Below are positions 16,933 through 25,533 of a stretch of DNA of 64,000 bases, one piece after another. Position 1 is the stretch's first letter. Every line of letters begins with the position of its first letter. The position numbers were made by a program, and so were the translations under genes. The notes beneath the pieces were generated by a model, which was not told the DNA's origin, did not search any database, and saw nothing but the letters and a program-made list of their open reading frames with translations. Source of the stretch: Burkholderiaceae bacterium (GTDB lineage Bacteria; Pseudomonadota; Gammaproteobacteria; Burkholderiales; Burkholderiaceae_D); contig JAMNXS010000003.1 of the NCBI GenBank assembly GCA_023653025.1, positions 1 to 64,000 on the forward strand, written 5' to 3'.

Positions 16933-18420
16933 ATGAACGCCCCGATCGAACCGGCCTTCGCGCTCGCGCGCCAGCAGGAAGTGGTTGCCGCGCTGCGCGC
17001 GTTGCTTCCGGCACAGGCCGTGCTGTACAACGAAGAAGACACCCGCCCGTACGAATGCGACGGCCTGTCGGCCTACCGGCAGTTGCCGATGGTGGTCGTG
17101 CTGCCGGAGAACGAAGCGCAGGTGATCGACGTCCTGAAGACTTGCCGTCGTCTCGAAGTCCAGATCGTGCCGCGCGGAGCGGGTACCGGCCTGTCCGGCG
17201 GCGCGACGCCGATCGCTGATGGCGTGGTGCTGTCGACCGCGCGCCTGAACCGCATCGTCAAACTCGATGTCCACGCGCGCACGGCCGTCGTGCAACCCGG
17301 CGTACGCAATCTCGCGATCTCGGAAGCCGCGAACCCGTTCGGCCTGTACTACGCGCCCGATCCGTCGTCGCAGATCGCCTGCTCGATCGGCGGCAACGTG
17401 GCCGAGAACTCCGGCGGTGTGCACTGCCTGAAATACGGCCTCACCGTGCACAACGTGCTGCGCGTGCGTGTGGTCACGATCGAAGGGGACGTGATCGAAT
17501 TGGGTAACGAAGGGCTGGATGCGCCGGGTCTCGACCTGCTGGCCGTCTTCATCGGTTCCGAAGGCATGCTCGGCGTGGTGACCGAAGTCACTGTCAAGCT
17601 GGTGCCCAAGCCGCAGCAGGCGCGCGTGATCATGGCCTCGTTCGATGACGTGGTCAAAGGCGGCAATGCGGTCGCGAACGTGATCGCCGCCGGCATTATC
17701 CCGGCCGGCCTCGAGATGATGGACAAGACCAGCTCGCGTATGGTCGAGCCCTTCGTGAGGGCGGGCTACGACACCGACGCCGAAGCCATTCTGCTGTGCG
17801 AGTCCGATGGAACGATCGAGGAAGTCGAGGAAGAGATCGCGCGCATGACCGAGGTGCTGACAGCCTCCGGCGCGACCGCGATTGCGGTCTCGACCAGCGA
17901 GGCCGAGCGCCTGAAATTCTGGTCCGGCCGCAAGAATGCGTTTCCGGCCGCCGGCCGCATCTCGCCTGATTACTACTGCATGGACGGCACCATTCCACGC
18001 AAGCATTTGGCGCAAGTGCTACTGGGCATCGCCGAGATGGAAAAGACCTATCAGCTGCGTTGCGCGAACGTGTTCCACGCTGGCGACGGCAACCTGCATC
18101 CGCTGATCCTGTTTGATGCGAACACGCCCGGCGAATTCGACCGCGCCGAGAAGTTCGGCGCGGCCATCCTGGAGCTCTGTGTGGAAGTCGGCGGCACCAT
18201 CACGGGCGAGCATGGCGTGGGCATCGAAAAAATCAATTCGATGTGCGTGCAGTTCGCGCCGGAGGAGCGCGAGGCTTTCTTCGCGGTCAAGCGCGCGTTC
18301 GATACCGCTTTTCTGTTGAACCCTGACAAGGCCATACCGACGCTGCATCGCTGCGCCGAGTACGGAAAGATGCATGTCCGGCGCGGCGAACTGAAATTCG
18401 CCGACTTGCCGCGCTTCTGA
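16933..18420 (+). CDS. glcD: Glycolate oxidase subunit GlcD (FAD)
   Basis: Catalytic FAD subunit of the membrane-associated glycolate oxidase GlcDEF, which oxidises glycolate to glyoxylate. It has 495 residues. The FAD-binding PCMH domain includes PRGAGTGLSGGATPIADGV near residue 80 and CSIGGNVAENSGGVHCLKYG near 155. The C-terminal domain has HAGDGNLHP and GEHGVG. The start is the ATG before NAPIEPAF; the 16 residues before it in frame are not family-like. glcE follows after 14 bases. Confidence 0.95.
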   Translation: MNAPIEPAFALARQQEVVAALRALLPAQAVLYNEEDTRPYECDGLSAYRQLPMVVVLPENEAQVIDVLKTCRRLEVQIVPRGAGTGLSGGATPIADGVVLSTARLNRIVKLDVHARTAVVQPGVRNLAISEAANPFGLYYAPDPSSQIACSIGGNVAENSGGVHCLKYGLTVHNVLRVRVVTIEGDVIELGNEGLDAPGLDLLAVFIGSEGMLGVVTEVTVKLVPKPQQARVIMASFDDVVKGGNAVANVIAAGIIPAGLEMMDKTSSRMVEPFVRAGYDTDAEAILLCESDGTIEEVEEEIARMTEVLTASGATAIAVSTSEAERLKFWSGRKNAFPAAGRISPDYYCMDGTIPRKHLAQVLLGIAEMEKTYQLRCANVFHAGDGNLHPLILFDANTPGEFDRAEKFGAAILELCVEVGGTITGEHGVGIEKINSMCVQFAPEEREAFFAVKRAFDTAFLLNPDKAIPTLHRCAEYGKMHVRRGELKFADLPRF

Positions 18421-18434
18421 AACAGACAACTACG

Positions 18435-19496
18435 ATGAATCAGGTTTTGCAGGAATTCCGCGACCGTATCGCCTCGGCCAGCGCGGCGAGTTCGGCGCTG
18501 CGCATTCGCGGCAATGGCACCAAGGACTGGTACGGCCAGGAGCTGAACGGCGACATGCTCGACACCACCGCCTACAGCGGTATCGTGTCGTACGACCCGA
18601 CCGAACTCGTGATCACCGCGCGCGCCGGCACCACGCTGCGCGAAATCGGCGCGGCTCTGTCCGAGAAGAAGCAGATGCTGGCCTTCGAGCCGCCGCGCTT
18701 CGACGGCATGGCGACCGTCGGCGGCATCGTCGCTAGCGGCCTCTCGGGCCCGCGCCGGCAGGCGGTCGGCTCGGTGCGCGATTTCGTGCTCGGCAGCGTT
18801 CTGATGGACGGCAAGGGCGAGATACTGCATTTTGGCGGTCAGGTGATGAAGAACGTCGCCGGCTATGATGTGTCGCGCCTTCTGACCGGATCGCTTGGCA
18901 CCTTGGGCCTGATTCTCGAGGTGTCGCTGAAGGTCTTGCCGCGACCCTTTGCCCAGCACTCGCTGCAGTTCACCATGAACGAGCAGGACGCTTTGCACCA
19001 GTTGAATGTCTGGGGCGGCCAGCCGCTGCCGATTTCCGCATCGTGCTGGATCGGCGGAAGCCTCCTTGTACGCTTGTCCGGCGCGCAGGCGGCGGTCGAT
19101 GCCGCGATCGAGAAGATGGGCGGCGCCGAGATGCCGGATGCCGACCGCTTCTGGGACAGCCTGCGCGAACAGCAGCATGCGTTCTTCTCCGATGCGCCGC
19201 AGGGCCTGTGGCGAGTGTCGGTGCCGACCGTAGCCGCGCCGCTGCAACTTCCCGGCGAGCAGCTGATCGAATGGGGCGGCGCGCAACGCTGGCTGAAGAC
19301 CGGCGCCGATGCCGCTCTCATCCGCACCGCAGCGACAGCCGCCGGCGGCCATGCGACACTGTTCAGGGGTGGCGACAAATCGGTCGGCGTGTTCCAGCCG
19401 CTGGCCCCTGCCGTCGCGCGCATTCACCGCAACCTGAAAACCGCCTTCGACCCGGCCGGCATTTTCAACCCGCGCCGCATGTATACCGATTTCTGA
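18435..19496 (+). CDS. glcE: Glycolate oxidase subunit GlcE
   Basis: A second, shorter FAD-binding subunit of 353 residues. It shares the PCMH nucleotide-binding half with GlcD (RIRGNGTKDWYG near residue 22; GGIVASGLSGPRR near 96; NVAGYDVSRLLTGS near 140) but has a divergent C-terminal half. It is required for glycolate oxidase activity. Its TGA is two bases before the glcF ATG, so translation is probably coupled. It ends FNPRRMYTDF, the normal family end. Confidence 0.94.
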   Translation: MNQVLQEFRDRIASASAASSALRIRGNGTKDWYGQELNGDMLDTTAYSGIVSYDPTELVITARAGTTLREIGAALSEKKQMLAFEPPRFDGMATVGGIVASGLSGPRRQAVGSVRDFVLGSVLMDGKGEILHFGGQVMKNVAGYDVSRLLTGSLGTLGLILEVSLKVLPRPFAQHSLQFTMNEQDALHQLNVWGGQPLPISASCWIGGSLLVRLSGAQAAVDAAIEKMGGAEMPDADRFWDSLREQQHAFFSDAPQGLWRVSVPTVAAPLQLPGEQLIEWGGAQRWLKTGADAALIRTAATAAGGHATLFRGGDKSVGVFQPLAPAVARIHRNLKTAFDPAGIFNPRRMYTDF

Positions 19497-19498
19497 CG

Positions 19499-20725
19499 AT
19501 GCAAACCAATCTCGCCGACTTCATCAAGGACACGCCCGAGGGCCGGGAGGCCGACGCCATCCTGCGCAAGTGCGTGCATTGCGGCTTCTGCACGGCGACC
19601 TGTCCCACTTATCAGCTGCTCGGCGACGAGCTCGACGGACCGCGCGGACGCATCTACCTGATCAAGCAAGTCCTCGAGGGCAAGCCTGCGACCGAGAAGA
19701 CGCAGCTGCATCTCGATCGCTGCCTTACTTGCCGCAACTGCGAGAGCACCTGCCCGTCGGGCGTCACTTATGGCCGGCTGGTCGACATCGGCCGCGGCAT
19801 CGTCGAGAAGCAGGTCAAGCGTCCGTTCGCGCAGCAACTGGTGCGCACCGCGTTGAAAGAGGTGCTGCCGCGCAGGGCTGTGTTCGAGCCGGCGATGAAG
19901 GTCGGTCAGCTGGTGCGCCCGCTGTTGCCCGGCGTGCTGAAGAACAAAGTACCTGAGGCGCGCCCCGCAGGACAGTGGCCGACTCGAGCGCATGCGCGCA
20001 AGATGCTACTGCTCGATGGCTGCGTGCAGCCTGCCATGTCGCCCAACATCAATTCGGCCACTGCGCGGGTGCTGGACAAGCTCGGCATCGAGCTGATCGT
20101 CGCGCCGAAAGCCGGCTGCTGCGGCGCGATCCGCTATCACATGAACTACCAGGAAGGCGGGCTTGACGACATGCGTCGCAACGTCGATGCCTGGTGGCCG
20201 TATGTGGAAGCGGGCGCCGAGGCGATCGTGATGACCGCGTCAGGCTGCGGCGTGACCGTCAAGGAATACGGCCACCTGCTCGAAAACGACCCTGCATACG
20301 CGGCGAAAGCGAAGCGCATCTCCGAACTGACAAAAGATCTGTCGGAGATCATGCCCGCGTTCGAAAAGGAGCTCGAGCAGAAGTTGGCCGGGAGGATCGG
20401 CAAGCGCGTCACCTACCATCCGCCGTGCACGCTGCAGCATGGGCAGCAGATCCGCGGCAAGGTCGAAGGCGTGCTGCGTGCCTGCGGCGTCGATGTGAAG
20501 CTGTGTGCCGACAGCCACCTCTGCTGCGGTTCGGCTGGTACGTATTCGGTAACGCAGCCGGAGCTGTCGTATAAGCTGCGCGACAACAAAATAAAAAACC
20601 TCGAGGCGACGAACCCCGAGGTAATTGTTTCTGCCAACATCGGTTGCCTGACTCATCTGCAGTCGGGTACCGATACGCCGGTCAGGCACTGGATCGAGTT
20701 GATCGATAGCGCCCTGGTCGCCTGA
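19499..20725 (+). CDS. glcF: Glycolate oxidase iron-sulfur subunit GlcF
   Basis: A 408-residue electron-transfer subunit. Two 4Fe-4S motifs are intact: C25, C28, C31, C35 (CVHCGFCTATCP) and C75, C78, C81, C85 (CLTCRNCESTCP). Two cysteine-rich CCG-type domains follow (GCCGAIRYH and LCCGSAGTYS). A much longer in-frame reading that begins inside glcE is rejected as Arg-rich shadow sequence. The stop codon abuts the stop of the convergent 668-residue gene with no bases between, leaving no room for a terminator. Confidence 0.95.
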   Translation: MQTNLADFIKDTPEGREADAILRKCVHCGFCTATCPTYQLLGDELDGPRGRIYLIKQVLEGKPATEKTQLHLDRCLTCRNCESTCPSGVTYGRLVDIGRGIVEKQVKRPFAQQLVRTALKEVLPRRAVFEPAMKVGQLVRPLLPGVLKNKVPEARPAGQWPTRAHARKMLLLDGCVQPAMSPNINSATARVLDKLGIELIVAPKAGCCGAIRYHMNYQEGGLDDMRRNVDAWWPYVEAGAEAIVMTASGCGVTVKEYGHLLENDPAYAAKAKRISELTKDLSEIMPAFEKELEQKLAGRIGKRVTYHPPCTLQHGQQIRGKVEGVLRACGVDVKLCADSHLCCGSAGTYSVTQPELSYKLRDNKIKNLEATNPEVIVSANIGCLTHLQSGTDTPVRHWIELIDSALVA

Positions 20726-22732
20726 TCACACGATTTCCGAACTCTCTTCCTCCTGCGGGTGACCGGGAGTGCCGTCGGGCTGTACGTTGTGCCGTGCCGG
20801 CGTTGATGAGGCGGAGTGGATTTTTTCGCTCCGGCCTCGACCGGTCGAGGCGCTGCTTGTCGAGCTGGACTGTCCTGACTCGGTGGCGTCGTTGATCATG
20901 CCCCGCGGTACTTCCGTTGACGTGGTGGATGGCTGCACATCTGGTGTCGGCGACGCTGCATCGGCCTGCTTTTTGCAGGCGCGGAATGCGCCTTTGACAG
21001 CGCCATACGGCAGTTGTCCCACCAGCCGCGCATCGTCACGGAATGCGTAGCCACCCAAAACAATCAGGCTGAGCGGGATGAAGATCAGGCCCATGATTTT
21101 TTCCTGCTCATCTTCGGACGTGCGAACGACGAAGCGACTCGTCATGTAGGCGAAACAGAGCAGCGTCAGGAATTTGCCGAGCATGCTCATGAAGAGCTCA
21201 AGCCGTTTTCCGCCGAACTCGGGCGTGATCATGGTTTCGTCGCGGTGTTTTTGCGTTGCGAGATCGAGTTCGCCCTGGAAGCTCGTCCACAGCGAGGACT
21301 TCTTTCTGGCGACCCGCAGCTCTTTTTCAAGAATGCGCTTCAGTGTTTCCACGCCCTCGATGATCGTGGCGGCTTCCGTATCACCCTCCGCAGGGGTGCC
21401 GAGATAGTCGAGGAAGTTTTTGCAGTCCGTGATTGCCGACTCCTTATAGCGCACTTCCCTTGCCCAGGTGTCCCTGCTGTAGTTGGTCTTTTCCTCGTGC
21501 GGAAGGAGGGAGGTGAGCAGTTGGTTGCTGACCGAGGTCAGCGCGCCGGCCATCATTCCTGAAAGCAGAACCATGCTCCAGCGCAGTGCAACTGGATTTA
21601 TTTCGTCAGGATCCGGGCAAGCCGTCGGTGTGCTGCTGTTTGGCCATACCGATCCCGCTGCGGGCACGTAAAAGCTGTCCTTGCACAGGGCGTTCATGTA
21701 AAAATCTCTGGGGCCGTAGAGTGCGCTGAACCACACGAAAGGAAGGCCCCGCACAAGCAGATTCTGGCCCCATGCAGAAAGACCCCCGAGACAACCGGTA
21801 TGTTTGAGCGCTCCGCAGGCAGTCATTTTCTCTTTGGTCTTTTTCTGCGTGGCAGGGTCAGTTACTTCGACTAAAAACTTCCTTTGCGGCGCGTGTCCTG
21901 CGCATGACTCCAGCAAATCCCCGAGCGCACGAGCAAGTCTCCGATGATTTTCGAATTGGTTGCGTGTCCCTTGGGCGACCATCGTGGAATCGCGAATGAC
22001 TTGGGCCAACCTGTCGCCGACAAGATCGCTGGTCAGCATGGCGACCAGCGGGAACAACCATGGATTCCCTGCCAGGGTTGCCGTGATGCCTGCGACTCCG
22101 AAAGAGGTCGCCTGGTTGGCGGCGCCGGCAATCATGTCAAAGCCGTATTTTTTCAGCCGCTTGCTGCGAACAGCCTCATCTTCCAGCTTCTTGGCATCTT
22201 CCCACGCGTTTTTGTACTTCAGCGTCGTGTTCTCCTTGCCGGTGAGGACCATCTGTTCATAATCTGCACGCGATTCGGCGGACATTTTCGGATTGTCGTC
22301 GGTTCCGAACGCCTCATCCGAGGACTCATCGTCCGAGTTGACCTCGACAACGCTATCGCTGCTGCCGTCAGCCGCATCGTCAACGAGTTGTCGCGCTGCT
22401 CTGGTGCTCTGGTCGTCAGGGGGCAGGGCTTGGGTAGGCGGTTGCGCGGTCGCGCCATTGATCCGGCGGCCACCGCGGGTGGCGGTCACGCTGCGGTATT
22501 CCTGTCCTAGCGCCTTCAGGGTCTCGGACGAGGGCTTGCCTGATTTGCGGGTGGCGCTCTGGGCGTGGACATTCGTCAGATCAGCGTCGCGGTCCGACCG
22601 GGCCGGTTCGTGAGGACTGCGCCCCTTCAGCAGGTCATCCAGTACCTTGTTCGTTGTCTTGTTTGTCGGGGAAAACTGCCCAACAGTCGAAGTGGGCTCT
22701 TCCCCGCGAGCATTACCTTGGGTTGGATACAT
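20726..22732 (-). CDS. Putative type III secretion cargo (effector/translocator-like membrane protein)
   Basis: Unrecognised 668-residue protein. Residues 1-160 are polar and disordered, rich in Ser, Thr, Asp and Glu, with acidic clusters near 125-147. Hydrophobic segments lie at about 200-240, 322-341, 382-410, 514-537 and 547-563. A Lys/Glu-rich stretch of about 100 residues (about 410-510) separates the third and fourth. The tail from about 590 is again Ser/Thr-rich, with a run like SSSTSSASTGRGRS. There is no N-terminal signal peptide. The gene follows a CesT-type chaperone gene by 10 bases and has its own strong site (GAGGAG). GC is low for the region (32 of 60 at 21901-21960, against 41 of 60 at 17041-17100). 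Secretion by a type III system is inferred from the chaperone; an inner-membrane protein of other function is the alternative. Confidence 0.65.
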   Translation of the reverse strand: MYPTQGNARGEEPTSTVGQFSPTNKTTNKVLDDLLKGRSPHEPARSDRDADLTNVHAQSATRKSGKPSSETLKALGQEYRSVTATRGGRRINGATAQPPTQALPPDDQSTRAARQLVDDAADGSSDSVVEVNSDDESSDEAFGTDDNPKMSAESRADYEQMVLTGKENTTLKYKNAWEDAKKLEDEAVRSKRLKKYGFDMIAGAANQATSFGVAGITATLAGNPWLFPLVAMLTSDLVGDRLAQVIRDSTMVAQGTRNQFENHRRLARALGDLLESCAGHAPQRKFLVEVTDPATQKKTKEKMTACGALKHTGCLGGLSAWGQNLLVRGLPFVWFSALYGPRDFYMNALCKDSFYVPAAGSVWPNSSTPTACPDPDEINPVALRWSMVLLSGMMAGALTSVSNQLLTSLLPHEEKTNYSRDTWAREVRYKESAITDCKNFLDYLGTPAEGDTEAATIIEGVETLKRILEKELRVARKKSSLWTSFQGELDLATQKHRDETMITPEFGGKRLELFMSMLGKFLTLLCFAYMTSRFVVRTSEDEQEKIMGLIFIPLSLIVLGGYAFRDDARLVGQLPYGAVKGAFRACKKQADAASPTPDVQPSTTSTEVPRGMINDATESGQSSSTSSASTGRGRSEKIHSASSTPARHNVQPDGTPGHPQEEESSEIV

Positions 22733-22742
22733 GACAATCTCC

Positions 22743-23228
22743 TCAGGCCTTTTCGGTCAAACTGGAAGTTGCATCGTTATCGAAAACCTGATTGGCGATT
22801 TCGAAAATCGACGGCGTGCTGGCGGTGTGCAGCAGGGTTTTCTGTAACTCGAGTGCCCGGTGGATATAGTCTCCCAGCATTCCTGCGAGTACATCCCCGT
22901 CCAGATGCTCGGGATGCATCAGGTGAATGCAGAAAATCGCATTCCCGCTGGCGGGATCGATGGTATAGACGCCGCTGGTCTTGGTGCCGCTGAGCAGGTT
23001 CAGCGTCAGCAGACGTTCGTAGGCCAAAAGACGGAATTCCTCTTCAATCGGGCCGAGATCGACATAACAGAACAGGCGGTCGGCCACGATCTCCTCATCG
23101 AAGAACAATGCGACTCGAATGCCGTCCTTCTCGAGAAACCCTTCATTGCCAAGCTGTTCCAGATCGTCGAGATTCAGGGACGCCGATGTCGCACGACAAA
23201 GCTCTTTGTATTGATAAAAACTCATCAT
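22743..23228 (-). CDS. CesT/Tir-family type III secretion chaperone
   Basis: A 161-residue acidic protein with the class I chaperone pattern. An N-terminal helix (YQYKELCRATSASLN) is followed by strands and the central helix and strand pair LLAYERLLTLNLLSG ... GVYTIDPASGNAIFCIHL. A final helix around LDGDVLAGMLGDYIHRALEL completes it. Such chaperones bind one or more effectors in the cytoplasm and keep them ready for export. AGGAG lies nine bases before the ATG at 23228; the longer frame from 23267 is not supported. It is the first gene of a two-gene unit with the 668-residue protein. No secretion apparatus gene is present in the window. Confidence 0.85.
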   Translation of the reverse strand: MMSFYQYKELCRATSASLNLDDLEQLGNEGFLEKDGIRVALFFDEEIVADRLFCYVDLGPIEEEFRLLAYERLLTLNLLSGTKTSGVYTIDPASGNAIFCIHLMHPEHLDGDVLAGMLGDYIHRALELQKTLLHTASTPSIFEIANQVFDNDATSSLTEKA

Positions 23229-23441
23229 GATGTCTCGCTCCTGGGAAGGACAGGGAGACAGGATCAATGCCGCACACCGTTACCCAGCTGCTGCTTGAGC
23301 GCCTACGCACGGCCCGGTATGGGTCGCTCCCCGACCGGCTGTTCGTAACTGATGTTCTGGGTGAGTTCAGCCCGGCAGCGCGTCCGCGGCAGGGAGCGCA
23401 GTGTGCCCGGACGAGGGGCGAGAGGAAGAGGCGGCGGAAGA

Positions 23442-23927
23442 TCAGGCGGGAAGCAGTTCCGATATGACCGATTCGATGCGATCGATCGAGGTGGCTGGCG
23501 CAAACCTGTCGAGCACCTTGCCGTCATGATTGACGAGGAATTTGGTAAAGTTCCATTTGATGGCGCGGCTGCCGAGCAGCCCGGGCGCCTGCTGCTTCAA
23601 CAGCGTAAAGAGGGGATGCGCATTCGGACCATTGACCTCTACTTTGGCAAACATCGGAAAGCTGACAGCATAGTTTGTCGCGCAGAAGAGGGCGATGTCA
23701 GATTCGTCCCCTGGTTCTTGCGAACCAAACTGGTTGCACGGAAAGCCGAGGACGGTCAGTCCCCGCGCCGCATGCCGACGATACATCGCCTCAAGTCCGG
23801 CATATTGGGAGGTGAATCCGCAATGGCTTGCCGTATTCACGATCAGCAGCGTCTTGTTCCTGTATTCCGACAAGCTGGTTTGGCCTCCGTCGATTCGCAT
23901 CAGCGGAATGTTGTAAAGGGTGTTCAT
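23442..23927 (-). CDS. Glutathione peroxidase (cysteine type)
   Basis: Reduces hydrogen or organic peroxides with glutathione or thioredoxin. It has 161 residues. The peroxidatic Cys36 lies in TASHCGFTSQ, with Gln66 in GFPCNQFGS and Trp125-Asn126 in KWNFTKFL completing the catalytic tetrad. C64 in FPCNQF is a possible resolving residue in the thioredoxin-dependent forms. AGGAG precedes the ATG. The much longer reading upstream overlaps yggS and is a shadow. A TAGGAT at 23959-23964 on this strand may be its -10. It is divergent from yggS. Confidence 0.93.
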   Translation of the reverse strand: MNTLYNIPLMRIDGGQTSLSEYRNKTLLIVNTASHCGFTSQYAGLEAMYRRHAARGLTVLGFPCNQFGSQEPGDESDIALFCATNYAVSFPMFAKVEVNGPNAHPLFTLLKQQAPGLLGSRAIKWNFTKFLVNHDGKVLDRFAPATSIDRIESVISELLPA

Positions 23928-24003
23928 TGATTCTCCTGTCGTTACCTCATGCGCGCAAATCCTATCAGCTTGCCTGTCTTTCGGCCGAAGCCATGCCGTG
24001 AGC

Positions 24004-24009
24004 GATAAT
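24004..24009 (+). promoter_or_regulatory. Possible -10 box for yggS-proC
   Basis: GATAAT lies only eight bases before the yggS ATG, which implies a very short or leaderless transcript if used. No other good candidate is seen. Confidence 0.3.
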
Positions 24010-24017
24010 GCCGGGCC

Positions 24018-24719
24018 ATGTCGATCTCGCAAAACATCCAGCTCGTCCAAGCCCGGATTGCCGAAGCCGCGGTGCATGCCGGTCGCGAACCGGCGTCCGT
24101 CATGCTGCTGGCAGTCTCGAAGACCTTTGGTGCGGAGGCGGTAATCGAGGCGGCCGACGCCGGCCAGTTGGCGTTCGGCGAGAACTATCTTCAGGAAGCT
24201 ATCGACAAGCAGCAGGCCGTGCAGGTGCTGCGGCCGGATCTGGCACTGGACTGGCATTTCATTGGCCCGATCCAGAGCAATAAGACCCGCCCCGTCGCCG
24301 AGCATTTTGCGTGGGCGCATGCGGTCGACCGCGAAAAAATCGCGCGCCGGCTGTCGGAGCAGCGGCCCCCTGAACTGCCGCCGCTGAACATCTGCCTGCA
24401 GGTGAATGTCAGCGGCGAGGCCAGCAAGAGCGGCGTGTCCCCGGATCAACTGCCGGTGCTGGCGCAGGCAGTCGTTGCGCTGCCGAACGTGAAACTGCGC
24501 GGCCTGATGGCTATTCCCGAGCCAACCGATGACGCCGACCTCCAGCGCAAGCCGTTTGCACTGCTCCGCCAGCTGCAGCGGCGACTGGCGTCCATGGGCA
24601 TCGTGACGGACACGCTGTCGATGGGAATGTCGGCCGACATGGCTGCAGCGATTGCCGAGGGGGCGACCATGGTGCGGGTGGGTACGGCCATTTTTGGAAA
24701 AAGGGATTATGCAAAGTGA
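24018..24719 (+). CDS. yggS: PLP-binding homeostasis protein, YggS/PROSC family
   Basis: A single-domain TIM-barrel PLP carrier of 233 residues, with Lys35 in LLAVSKTFGAE as the cofactor-binding lysine. FGENYLQEA, WHFIGPIQSNK and GMSADMAAAIAEGATMVRVG are the family signatures. It has no known catalytic activity; it buffers pyridoxal phosphate and affects amino acid metabolism. It overlaps proC by 11 bases, the usual pairing in proteobacteria. Confidence 0.96.
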   Translation: MSISQNIQLVQARIAEAAVHAGREPASVMLLAVSKTFGAEAVIEAADAGQLAFGENYLQEAIDKQQAVQVLRPDLALDWHFIGPIQSNKTRPVAEHFAWAHAVDREKIARRLSEQRPPELPPLNICLQVNVSGEASKSGVSPDQLPVLAQAVVALPNVKLRGLMAIPEPTDDADLQRKPFALLRQLQRRLASMGIVTDTLSMGMSADMAAAIAEGATMVRVGTAIFGKRDYAK

Positions 24720-25533
24720 ACTCAAGATCGCCTTCATCGGCGGCGGCAACATGGCCCAGGCCCTGATCGGCGGCCTCGCCGGCAAACTGACGGCAGCCCC
24801 GAACATCCACGTCGTCGATGTGGTGCCGGACACGCTGGCGGCGTTGTCTCGGCGATTTGGGGTGACAACGGCTGCGGTGCCGTCTGGTACGCTGGGTTCG
24901 ACCGACGTCATCGTGCTGGCCGTCAAGCCGCAGCAGATGCGCGAGGTAGTGGCGAGCTTGAAGCCTTACGTGAAGTCGCAGCTGATCCTGTCGATCGCTG
25001 CCGGTATCCGCGCGGCTGACCTCTCGCGCTGGCTGGGTGGACATCAGGCAATCGTGCGCACGATGCCGAATACGCCAGCGTTGGTGGGCAAGGGCATCAC
25101 CGGCGCCGTCGCGCTGACCGGCGTGTCGGATGTCCAGAAGCAGACGGCCGACGCGATCCTGCGTGCTGTCGGCGAGACGGTGTGGATTGCGGATGAATCG
25201 CAGATCGATGCTGTCACTGCGATCTCCGGTAGCGGACCGGCTTATGTGTTCTATTTCATCGAGGCAATGCAGCAGGCAGCCGTCGAGCTGGGGCTCACCG
25301 CCGAGCAGGGCCGCCAGCTGGCTCAGGCCACCTTCGCCGGCGCGGCCGAACTGGCGATACGCTCCGACGAGCCGGTGTCCCAGTTGCGCGAGCGCGTGAC
25401 GTCGAAGGGCGGCACCACCCATGCGGCGCTGACCTCGATGGAGGTCAGCGGCGTGAAGGCGTCGCTGGTGAAGGCGCTGCATGCGGCGGCAGCGCGTGGG
25501 CGGGAGCTGGGGGAAGAGTTCGGGAAGGATTGA
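24709..25533 (+). CDS. proC: Pyrroline-5-carboxylate reductase
   Basis: The last step of proline synthesis, reducing pyrroline-5-carboxylate with NAD(P)H. It has 274 residues. The Rossmann motif FIGGGNMAQALIGG begins at residue 9. The C-terminal signature GSGPAYVFYFIEAMQQAAVELG and VTSKGGTTHAAL is intact. The ATG lies inside the end of yggS after an AAAGGGA stretch. Its stop abuts the mshG stop on the other strand with no gap. Confidence 0.97.
   Translation: MQSELKIAFIGGGNMAQALIGGLAGKLTAAPNIHVVDVVPDTLAALSRRFGVTTAAVPSGTLGSTDVIVLAVKPQQMREVVASLKPYVKSQLILSIAAGIRAADLSRWLGGHQAIVRTMPNTPALVGKGITGAVALTGVSDVQKQTADAILRAVGETVWIADESQIDAVTAISGSGPAYVFYFIEAMQQAAVELGLTAEQGRQLAQATFAGAAELAIRSDEPVSQLRERVTSKGGTTHAALTSMEVSGVKASLVKALHAAAARGRELGEEFGKD

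Noticed and set aside
23430-23458. GGAACT...CCGC on the minus strand as a HrpL-type hrp box for the chaperone gene
   Set aside because: Only partial match to GGAACC-N16-CCAC, within gpx and 200 bases from the start; no PIP or HrpB box was seen either.
23267-23467. 66-codon plus-strand frame starting MPHTVTQLLLERL
   Set aside because: The first 35 residues look protein-like and AGGGAG is nearby, but third-position bias is weak, the end is Arg-rich, and it overlaps the gpx 3' end.
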